Part shown: piece by piece, positions 1 to 5,286 of the stretch
Layout of the letters: each line of letters opens with the position of its first letter
Position numbering within the stretch: position 1 is the first letter of the stretch
From: an uncultured Bacilli bacterium
GTDB lineage: Bacteria > Bacillota_I > Bacilli_A > RF39 > UBA660
Length of the DNA stretch: 8,172 nt
Direction: 5' to 3'
Assembly: GCA_947594675.1 (NCBI GenBank)
Contig: CANQEF010000050.1
Location: 1 to 8,172, forward strand
Notes under the pieces: generated by a model
Databases searched by the model: none
Told to the model about the DNA's origin: nothing
What the model saw: the letters and a program-made list of their open reading frames with translations, nothing else
Translations under genes and position numbers: made by a program

Positions 1-43
1 ATCACTGTAAATTCCTATAAAATCTAGAAAAAATGAAGATTTT

Positions 44-77
44 TGTTATACTAAACTGTCAAACTCGGGTTATAACA
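44..77. repeat. Inverted repeat TGTTATA / TATAACA with 20-nt spacer
   Basis: A perfect 7-bp inverted repeat has arms at 44-50 and 71-77 separated by 20 nt. It lies downstream of tsaD. It could be an operator-like site for a gene beyond the left edge or simply chance in AT-rich DNA. No U-tract follows on either strand, so it is not a convincing intrinsic terminator. Confidence 0.25.
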
Positions 78-86
78 TAATTTCAC

Positions 87-114
87 TTAATTAAAATAGT
101 TTATTTTAAATTAA
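87..114 (-). other. AT-only hairpin immediately after the tsaD stop
   Basis: Twelve bases (87-98) and thirteen bases (102-114) form a nearly perfect inverted repeat with one bulged A/T and a 3-nt loop. It begins two bases past the tsaD stop codon. All stem pairs are A-T, and no U-run follows in the tsaD direction, so it is not a canonical intrinsic terminator. It may protect the 3' end of the tsaD transcript or give weak termination. This is the only terminator-like structure seen after tsaD. Confidence 0.4.
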
Positions 115-115
115 C

Positions 116-1120
116 TTATTTTAATTCATCTTGTGATTTAGAATTTAACCTTAAGTCAGCAATTCTATTATTTTTATAAGCATAATAACCTGCAGCTGCT
201 ATCATAGTAGCATTATCAGTACAATATTTTAAAGGAGGAATCGACAATTCAACATTCATTTCTTGTGCTAAGTTTGTAAGAGCATTTCTAATACCACTAT
301 TTGCTGCCACACCACCAGCTAATAGGACGTACTTAAGGTTTCTTTCAAGGAGTGCTTTTTTTACTTTAGAAATTATTGCTTCAATTGCTACACTTTGGAA
401 AGAGGCAGCTAAATCTGCTTTGTTTATCAGGTTTTGTTTTTGCTCTTCATTATGAACTAAGTTTATAACAGCACTTTTAAGTCCGCTAAAAGAAAAATTG
501 TAGCTATCATCTTTTAAAGGTACAGGTAGTTTATATGATTTTTTTCCTTCACTTGCTAATTTGTCTAATTTAGGACCGCCAGGATACTCCAGTCCTATTA
601 CACGGGCTACTTTATCATAGCATTCGCCGATAGCATCATCTAAAGTACCTCCTAATTTGTGAAAAGTATAATGATTGGTCATTTCTACTAATTCTGTATG
701 TCCACCACTAACAATTACTGCTAAGAGGGGAAAAGACATTTCTTTTACTAAACTATTGGCATATATGTGACCAGCAATGTGATGTACTGGGATTAAAGGC
801 TTATTGTATATAAAAGCTAAAGTTTTAGCGGCTTCTAGTCCTATTAGCAAGGAACCAATAAGTCCTGGACCATAGGTAATGGCTATAGCATCAATGTCTT
901 TCATAGTAAGATTTGCTTTCTTTAAACATTCTTCTAAAACGATAGTAATATTTTTTACATGGTGACGACTAGCTATTTCTGGAACTACTCCACCATAAGT
1001 TTTATGAATATCTATTTGTGATGAAATAACTGTCGCTACATCAATAGTACCATTTTTGACAATGGCAGCACTTGTTTCATCGCAACTACTTTCTATTCCT
1101 AATATATAAATGTCTTTCAT
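116..1120 (-). CDS. tsaD: tRNA N6-adenosine threonylcarbamoyltransferase TsaD
   Basis: TsaD (formerly Gcp/YgjD; ASKHA fold) is the cytoplasmic catalytic subunit that, with TsaB and TsaE, transfers the threonylcarbamoyl group from threonylcarbamoyl-AMP to A37 of ANN-decoding tRNAs (t6A). Its 334 residues match the family length. Visible motifs in order: IESSCDET (9-16), GPGLIGSL (84-91), the metal-binding HHIAGH (113-118, ligands likely H114 and H118), VSGGHTEL (137-144), TLDDAIGECYDK (159-170), YPGGP (179-183), FSFSGLKSA (209-217), AGGVAANSGIR (268-278) and the third ligand Asp in TDNAT (D302). All are intact. The ATG at 1120 is chosen because GGAGTGAT sits three bases upstream. The gene lies apart from tsaE-tsaB-rimI, on the far side of the divergently transcribed yfhO-like gene, and appears to have its own promoter. 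I am confident in the identity from the motifs. Confidence 0.98.
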   Translation of the reverse strand: MKDIYILGIESSCDETSAAIVKNGTIDVATVISSQIDIHKTYGGVVPEIASRHHVKNITIVLEECLKKANLTMKDIDAIAITYGPGLIGSLLIGLEAAKTLAFIYNKPLIPVHHIAGHIYANSLVKEMSFPLLAVIVSGGHTELVEMTNHYTFHKLGGTLDDAIGECYDKVARVIGLEYPGGPKLDKLASEGKKSYKLPVPLKDDSYNFSFSGLKSAVINLVHNEEQKQNLINKADLAASFQSVAIEAIISKVKKALLERNLKYVLLAGGVAANSGIRNALTNLAQEMNVELSIPPLKYCTDNATMIAAAGYYAYKNNRIADLRLNSKSQDELK

Positions 1121-1123
1121 GTA

Positions 1124-1131
1124 ATCACTCC
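1124..1131 (-). promoter_or_regulatory. Shine-Dalgarno of tsaD (GGAGTGAT)
   Basis: GGAGTGAT lies three bases before the tsaD ATG and resembles the anti-SD complement GGAGGTGAT with one G missing. It fixes the start codon at 1120. Confidence 0.8.
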
Positions 1132-1143
1132 AATTTCTTCTTT

Positions 1144-1172
1144 ATTTTAGCACTTTTTTATTATTAATTAAA
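1144..1172 (-). promoter_or_regulatory. Probable SigA promoter of tsaD
   Basis: An extended -10 element TGC-TAAAAT occupies 1152-1144 on the minus strand, with a weak -35 (TTTAAT, 1172-1167) 17 bp upstream. The predicted start site near 1137 would give a leader of under 20 nt that contains the SD. This fits the divergent arrangement with the yfhO-like gene. The call comes from motif matching only. Confidence 0.45.
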
Positions 1173-1212
1173 GTAATTTGTAGATAGATTTTTTATACTC
1201 ATTAAGCATTGG

Positions 1213-1241
1213 TAGACTTTTTTTGACTGTTTTGTTATAAT
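1213..1241 (+). promoter_or_regulatory. SigA-type extended -10 promoter of the yfhO-like gene
   Basis: TAGACT (1213-1218, four of six -35 consensus bases) is followed after 17 bp by a consensus TATAAT (1236-1241). TGT immediately precedes it, giving a perfect extended -10 (TGnTATAAT). The expected start site, about 1248, lies only about 12 nt before the ATG at 1260. It is the best-scoring promoter by eye in the window. A closer TTGACT at 1223-1228 is only 7 bp from the -10 and cannot serve as its -35. Confidence 0.65.
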
Positions 1242-1259
1242 CTTAGTGGTTGTGACGGT

Positions 1260-3716
1260 ATGAGAAAAAAATTACTTAATATTTTAGTTTTATTATTTTA
1301 TGGATTAATTGTAATCATTATTATGACTGGAAGAGGTAATCTTTATGGCTCCTCTATAGACTGGGTTAATCAGCATAGTGTTTTTCCAGAATACTTTAGG
1401 AATTTATTTTATGAAACTAAGCGATTTTTACCAAATTTAGCATTAAATATTGGCTCTTGTCAAAATATATTTAATTTTGCTTATTATGGATTTTTAAGTC
1501 CTATTATTCTTTTATCTTATTTAATGCCATTTGTTAGCATGACAACATTTATCATTAGTTGTAGTATTATTTTATATTTAATTTCGGCAGTATTAGTATA
1601 TTATTTTATTGATAAACATTTTAATAGTGAACTTGCTTTCTTTGCAGGATTTATATTTTTAAGTTTACCACCAATAACTTTTCAGTTTCATCATCATATT
1701 ATGTTTGTTTGGTATTTTCCTTTTTTGTTACTAGCTTTTATAGGAATTGATAGATATTTTGAAAAAGGCAAAAGTATATTAATGATGTTAAGTATATTTT
1801 TAATTATTATGACAAATTACTATTTTAGTATAGCTTGCTTATGTTCTTTGGGAGTTTATTCATTGTATAAAATCTTTTCATATAATTTTTCTAGTTTTAA
1901 GTCTTTCTTCTTAGAATTATTTAAAATATCTATTAGGTTTATTATTCCAATATTATTATCCTCTTTTATGTTACTACCAATATTTAGTACAATATTAGGT
2001 ACAGAAAGAATTGTTGTAGAAAAAATTTTATTAAAAGATTATATACTTACAGACTTGTCTAGATTTATGTTTGGTAGTTATGGACTAGGTATAAGTGGGG
2101 CTTTCATTGTTGCTTTATTTGGAAATATTTTTTTAAGTAAAAAGAGTGATGTTTTTTTAAATATTTCATTGCTAAGCATTATTACTTTTCCTTTTATTTT
2201 GTCACTATTAAATGGGTTTATTTATATTAGAGGCAAAGTTTTAATTCCTTTTATTCCTTTATTTATTTACAGTTTAATTAGCTTTTTTGATAATTTAAAA
2301 TTTATTGATGCTGATAATGTTAAGAAAATAGAATTATCTGTTATTATATATGCTTTAATATTGTGTCCTAATTGTTTAAAAAATATTTTTTGTTCTTTAG
2401 AAATAATTGGAGCTTTATTTTTAATAATTCATTTTAAAAATAAAAAAAAGCTATTAAAGGTGGGAATTATCCTTATCCTTTTAATAGCAAGTTTTGGCAA
2501 TAACTTTATAGAAAATTATGTTAGTTGTAAGGAATATGATAAAATTAATGACACTTCAATTAATCAACTTTTAGAATATAAAGATAAAGATGACTTTTTT
2601 GTAAGAACATCTAATTTGATTTCTCCGAGTAAGACAATTAATAAAGTTTATGATTCTCATTATTATACTACTTCTATTTATTCTTCTACTTATAATAATT
2701 TATATCATAGTTTTTATAATACTGATGTTGGCAATAACATTTCCTCTAGAAATGATTTGATGCTACCAGCAGCTAATAATGATTTTTTCAATACATTTAT
2801 GGGAGTTAAATATATTTTAGCAGATAATTATGATAGCTTTTATTATACTAAGTTAAATACAGTTGATAAAAAAAGTATTTATTATAATAAAAAGGCTTTT
2901 CCAATAATATATGGACGTTATGAAATTGGTTCTTCAAATGATTATAGAAATCTAAATTTTCCTTTTAATGTTGAGTACTTAATGAAAAGGGGTGTTGTTA
3001 ACGCTAAATATAAAGATAGTTTTGAGTCTGAAATAAAAGATTTTGTTTCTCCAAAATTAGATAAAACTTATAAATTTTATAATTCAAAAGAAGAAACTGA
3101 AGTAATTAATTTGCCAGATGAATTAAAAAATAAAATACTTTATATTTCGTTTAAGATGAATGAAATTAATGATTGTAAAATAGGTGATTCGTATATACAA
3201 ATAAATGATATAAAAAATACTTTAACTTGTGAACAATGGCGTTATAATAATAGAAATTTTAGTTTTGAATATATTGTCCCTGCTACTGATAAATTGTTTA
3301 TTAAATCATCTTTAGGCAAATTTAGTATTTCTGAAATAAAAATTAATTATTCTGATTATATTGATTTTTTAGAATATTTTACTAGGGCAGAAATTAAAAA
3401 CTTAGATTTAAATAAGAAAAAAGAAGAATTTTCTTTTGATTTAAATATGGATAAAGCTGGTTATTTAATAACATCAATTCCTTATGATAAAGGATTTGAA
3501 ATTTATGATAATGGAAAATATATAAAAAAAGAACTTGTTAATTTATCTTTTTTAGGTGCTAAATTAACCGAGGGAAAACATCAATTAAAAATAATTTATA
3601 AGGCACCATTATACAAAGAAGGTATTATTATTTCGCTAGTTGGCGCTCTATTATTAATAATTATTATTTTAAAGGAACAGTTTTTCAAAAAGCAAAAAAA
3701 AAGTAACTCCAATTAA
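1260..3716 (+). CDS. YfhO-family multi-pass membrane protein, putative GT-C glycosyltransferase
   Basis: This 818-residue integral membrane protein resembles the YfhO family. Characterised YfhO proteins use undecaprenyl-phosphate sugars to glycosylate cell-surface polymers such as lipoteichoic acid. Family signatures: an N-terminal membrane segment (about 6-22), then an outer loop with SSIDWVNQH (31-39; D34 sits where GT-C enzymes keep a catalytic Asp), NIGSCQNIFNF followed by GFLSPIILLSYLMPF (63-91), FHHHIMFVWYFPFLL (143-157) and TNYYFS (185-190). About ten or more hydrophobic segments precede residue 415. An extracytoplasmic domain rich in Asn, Tyr and Ser follows. Near the C-terminus come the family-typical YDKGFEIYDNGK and FLGAKLTEGKHQLKIIYKAP, then a last membrane helix (about 788-804) and a basic tail, KKQKKKSNSN. 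The ATG at 1260 is the only sensible start, although just GTGA (1252-1255) resembles an SD. The gene opposes its neighbours. No CsbB-like lipid-sugar synthase is adjacent, so the acceptor and sugar are unknown. Confidence 0.88.
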   Translation: MRKKLLNILVLLFYGLIVIIIMTGRGNLYGSSIDWVNQHSVFPEYFRNLFYETKRFLPNLALNIGSCQNIFNFAYYGFLSPIILLSYLMPFVSMTTFIISCSIILYLISAVLVYYFIDKHFNSELAFFAGFIFLSLPPITFQFHHHIMFVWYFPFLLLAFIGIDRYFEKGKSILMMLSIFLIIMTNYYFSIACLCSLGVYSLYKIFSYNFSSFKSFFLELFKISIRFIIPILLSSFMLLPIFSTILGTERIVVEKILLKDYILTDLSRFMFGSYGLGISGAFIVALFGNIFLSKKSDVFLNISLLSIITFPFILSLLNGFIYIRGKVLIPFIPLFIYSLISFFDNLKFIDADNVKKIELSVIIYALILCPNCLKNIFCSLEIIGALFLIIHFKNKKKLLKVGIILILLIASFGNNFIENYVSCKEYDKINDTSINQLLEYKDKDDFFVRTSNLISPSKTINKVYDSHYYTTSIYSSTYNNLYHSFYNTDVGNNISSRNDLMLPAANNDFFNTFMGVKYILADNYDSFYYTKLNTVDKKSIYYNKKAFPIIYGRYEIGSSNDYRNLNFPFNVEYLMKRGVVNAKYKDSFESEIKDFVSPKLDKTYKFYNSKEETEVINLPDELKNKILYISFKMNEINDCKIGDSYIQINDIKNTLTCEQWRYNNRNFSFEYIVPATDKLFIKSSLGKFSISEIKINYSDYIDFLEYFTRAEIKNLDLNKKKEEFSFDLNMDKAGYLITSIPYDKGFEIYDNGKYIKKELVNLSFLGAKLTEGKHQLKIIYKAPLYKEGIIISLVGALLLIIIILKEQFFKKQKKSNSN

Positions 3717-3725
3717 GGGTTACTT
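3694..3725 (-). terminator. Intrinsic terminator of the tsaE-tsaB-rimI unit
   Basis: AAGTAAC (3701-3707) pairs with GTTACTT (3719-3725), extended by one G-T and one C-G pair around a 7-nt loop. In the minus direction the hairpin is followed directly by nine T residues (3702-3694). The hairpin lies 21 bp past the rimI stop. The T-tract and left arm lie inside the last codons of the convergent yfhO-like gene and encode its KKKSNSN tail. On the plus strand the hairpin is followed only by ATAAAG, so it would be a weak terminator for that gene. Confidence 0.8.
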
Positions 3726-3745
3726 ATAAAGTTAAAATTTATTTA

Positions 3746-4156
3746 TTAATCATTCTTATTTTGATATTTTCTTTCCATTAGAATGCCATCAATTCCATTA
3801 TAGTAGCCCTTTCGTAGAGCACGTTTTTTAAAATCAAATTTTTCGTATAATCTTATAGCAGCTTTATTGTCTATTTTTACTTCTAAAGTAACATCTTTTG
3901 AAATTAATTTTAGGAAACCTTTTAGTAAAATGGTTCCTTTTTTTTGATTGCGATATTTTTCTTTTATTTCTATTTGATTAATTTCAGCTCTTTCATAGAT
4001 TTCACTATAATAAATATAACCAAGTACTTCTTCATTTTCTTTTAAAATTAAATATTTTGCAAAGGGATTAGTACGAAAATTGTCTAAGACAACTTTTTTA
4101 TCCATAAAGGAATTGTCTAATTCAAATAAATTATCTTCTGTCAATTTAATTAGCAT
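3746..4156 (-). CDS. rimI: Ribosomal-protein-alanine N-acetyltransferase RimI-like (GNAT)
   Basis: This 136-residue cytoplasmic GNAT-fold protein probably acetylates the N-terminal alanine of ribosomal protein S18 using acetyl-CoA. Evidence: a central GNAT core, LGYIYYSE (45-52), the strand and acetyl-CoA loop QIEIKEKYRNQKKGTILL (61-78), LEVKIDNKAAIRLYEKFDF (91-109), which is the RimI signature, and RKGYY (115-119), where RimI carries its catalytic Tyr. Two usually conserved glycines are substituted: the first Gly of the QxxG loop region is Lys, and the Gly of the C-terminal 'GF' is Asp109-region FDF. The ATG at 4156 overlaps the tsaB stop by 11 nt and has only a weak upstream GAGG 12 nt away, so translation probably depends on coupling to tsaB. 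Position beside tsaB strongly supports RimI over another GNAT, but the protein substrate is inferred. Confidence 0.85.
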   Translation of the reverse strand: MLIKLTEDNLFELDNSFMDKKVVLDNFRTNPFAKYLILKENEEVLGYIYYSEIYERAEINQIEIKEKYRNQKKGTILLKGFLKLISKDVTLEVKIDNKAAIRLYEKFDFKKRALRKGYYNGIDGILMERKYQNKND

Positions 4157-4772
4157 GTTTTTCTTCGGCCTCAGTTAATTTTAAATAATTTGGATTAACT
4201 GCATGGGGATTTATTGAAGTTTTATCTTTGAAAAAGTTAATAATTTTTAAAATGTTAGGATTATACTTTTCTTTGATAGGAAAGTCATTTATTTCATCAT
4301 TAGTTATAATTTCATATTGATTAATATCATTTATTTTTTGAAGTAAATCATGAATTTTTATATATTGAGGCTGCATAATTTCAGACATATCATGATTATA
4401 TATAGCAGCAAAAACATAGCCTCTTCTAGCATCTAAAACAGGTATATGAATTAGATTATCATCTTTTGATAGGGCCATGGCCTCTAAAGATGATATTGTC
4501 GTAATTGGAATATTTAAAGTCCATGCATATACTTTCGCGATTGTTATACCTATTCTTATTCCAGTAAATGATCCTGGTCCGTTAACAACAATTATTTTAT
4601 CAATGTCTGTTGGAGTTATATTATTTTTTGTAAACATTTCGACAATTGTTGGCAACGCTTCTTCTGATAAAGTGTGTCCAAATTCTTTTTTTATTTCACA
4701 AAGTAGATTATCTTCTGTGGAAATCGCACTATATAGATAACTAGATGATGTGTCTATGTATAAATATTTCAT
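4146..4772 (-). CDS. tsaB: t6A biosynthesis protein TsaB
   Basis: TsaB (YeaZ) is the non-catalytic ASKHA-fold partner that dimerises with TsaD and bridges it to TsaE in t6A synthesis. From the chosen start it has 208 residues. It opens with KYLYIDTSSS, the phosphate-1-like loop, and carries the family motif VNGPGSFTGIRIG (63-75) and VLDARRGYVFAAIY (112-125). Its C-terminal HAVNPNYLKLTEAE matches the usual 'P.YlR..eAe' ending. An in-frame ATG at 4787 would add five residues. I prefer the ATG at 4772 because GGAG lies seven bases upstream and because it gives a classic ATGA overlap with the tsaE stop. TsaB lies between tsaE and rimI in a tight operon, overlapping rimI by 11 nt. All expected features are present. 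Confidence 0.95.
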   Translation of the reverse strand: MKYLYIDTSSSYLYSAISTEDNLLCEIKKEFGHTLSEEALPTIVEMFTKNNITPTDIDKIIVVNGPGSFTGIRIGITIAKVYAWTLNIPITTISSLEAMALSKDDNLIHIPVLDARRGYVFAAIYNHDMSEIMQPQYIKIHDLLQKINDINQYEIITNDEINDFPIKEKYNPNILKIINFFKDKTSINPHAVNPNYLKLTEAEEKHAN

Positions 4773-5227
4773 AGCACATCTCCGCATAAGTCTTCATATT
4801 TTTTGCCATATGGGGTTATAGTAATAATACGTTTATCTTCATCTTCAGAAGAATTTTTTATCTTTATATCTAGTCTTTTTTCAGGAAGATAATCTTCTAT
4901 CATGTCAGCCCATTCGATAATAGTTACTCCTTTTTTAGTAAAATATTCTTCAATTCCTAAGTCTTCTACTTTACCATCAAGACGATAAACATCCATATGA
5001 TATAGGGGCATATCTCCTGATGTATATTCTTTTATAATATTAAAAGTCGGAGAAGTTATTTCTTCTTTTATTTCCATGGCAGAAGCAAATCCTTTTGTAA
5101 AAACTGTCTTCCCACTACCTAAATCTCCCCGCAAACATATTACCATATTAGGAAATTTTTCTGATTCAATATTTTGAGCTAACTCAATTGTTTCTTCTTC
5201 TGAATAAGTTGTTATTTTATAATCCAT
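4769..5227 (-). CDS. tsaE: t6A biosynthesis ATPase TsaE
   Basis: TsaE (YjeE) is the P-loop ATPase that drives turnover of the TsaB-TsaD complex during tRNA t6A37 formation. With this start it is 152 residues, the usual size. Visible motifs: Walker A GDLGSGKT (34-41), SPTFNI (59-64), HMDVYRL (77-83) and EWAD (105-108), all hallmarks of the family and all intact. A GTG at 5236 could start the frame three codons earlier. However, that GTG forms part of the SD AGGTGAT (5238-5232), so I choose the ATG at 5227, four bases after it. The stop is TGA, which shows that TGA is not read as Trp here, and it overlaps the tsaB start as ATGA. tsaE is the first gene of tsaE-tsaB-rimI, with a promoter just upstream. 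Confidence 0.96.
   Translation of the reverse strand: MDYKITTYSEEETIELAQNIESEKFPNMVICLRGDLGSGKTVFTKGFASAMEIKEEITSPTFNIIKEYTSGDMPLYHMDVYRLDGKVEDLGIEEYFTKKGVTIIEWADMIEDYLPEKRLDIKIKNSSEDEDKRIITITPYGKKYEDLCGDVL
4780..4783 (-). promoter_or_regulatory. Shine-Dalgarno deciding the tsaB start (GGAG)
   Basis: GGAG lies within the tsaE 3' end, seven bases before the ATG at 4772. It overlaps the codons that a longer tsaB starting at 4787 would use, so it supports the shorter product. Confidence 0.7.
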
Positions 5228-5231
5228 TTCT

Positions 5232-5238
5232 ATCACCT
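5232..5238 (-). promoter_or_regulatory. Shine-Dalgarno deciding the tsaE start (AGGTGAT)
   Basis: Seven bases match the anti-SD complement exactly (AGGTGAT of AGGAGGTGATC), four bases before the ATG at 5227. The alternative in-frame GTG at 5236 is contained in this site. Confidence 0.8.
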
Positions 5239-5245
5239 ACAAATT

Positions 5246-5274
5246 ATTATAATCAAAAAAAAAGAGTTGCACAA
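5246..5274 (-). promoter_or_regulatory. Probable promoter of tsaE-tsaB-rimI, fused to the tldE terminator
   Basis: A consensus TATAAT -10 (5251-5246) lies only three bases beyond the T9 tract of the tldE terminator. At 17-bp spacing the -35 position (TTGTGC, 5274-5269, three consensus matches) falls inside the terminator hairpin. The predicted start near 5239 would place the SD almost at the 5' end of the transcript. The -10 is strong by eye and the -35 is weak. Confidence 0.5.
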
Positions 5275-5277
5275 CTC
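5255..5277 (-). terminator. Intrinsic terminator after tldD-tldE
   Basis: GAGTT and AACTC form a 5-bp stem closed by a GTGC tetraloop (5277-5264), with a possible extra G-U pair at the base. Nine T residues follow in the minus direction (5263-5255). The stem begins about 10 bp past the tldE stop. The stem is short, but the U-tract is excellent. Confidence 0.72.
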
Positions 5278-5286
5278 CATTTTAAA

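Noticed and set aside
3..14. A possible GTG start with an AGGA-like site on the minus strand at the left edge
   Set aside because: Only two bases would follow within the window, so a coding start cannot be tested.
47..52. An extended -10-like TGTTATACT on the plus strand
   Set aside because: There is no -35 at suitable spacing, and no open plus-strand gene follows before tsaD, which is antisense. It is probably chance in AT-rich DNA.
57..62. A consensus -35 (TTGACA) on the minus strand downstream of tsaD
   Set aside because: At 16, 17 or 18 bp spacing the -10 positions read ATCTTC, TCTTCA and CTTCAT. The only TATAAC is 6 bp away, so no usable promoter is formed.
1223..1241. TTGACT upstream of TATAAT as a -35/-10 pair for the yfhO-like gene
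   Set aside because: The spacer is only 7 bp. The TAGACT 17 bp upstream and the extended -10 explain the promoter better.
1260..3716. Polysaccharide polymerase or flippase as an alternative identity for the large membrane protein
   Set aside because: The combination of the DWVNQH loop, TNYYFS, a large outer domain and the C-terminal YDKGFEIYDNG and GKHQLKIIY blocks fits YfhO, not Wzx/Wzy.
3701..3725. Fully bidirectional terminator for both rimI and the yfhO-like gene
   Set aside because: The plus strand lacks a U-run after the hairpin (ATAAAG follows), so strong termination is supported only in the rimI direction.
4477..4740. An 87-codon open frame on the plus strand inside tsaB
   Set aside because: It is antisense to the conserved NGPGSFTGIR region of tsaB, has no SD or promoter, and its translation resembles no family. 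It is a shadow frame.
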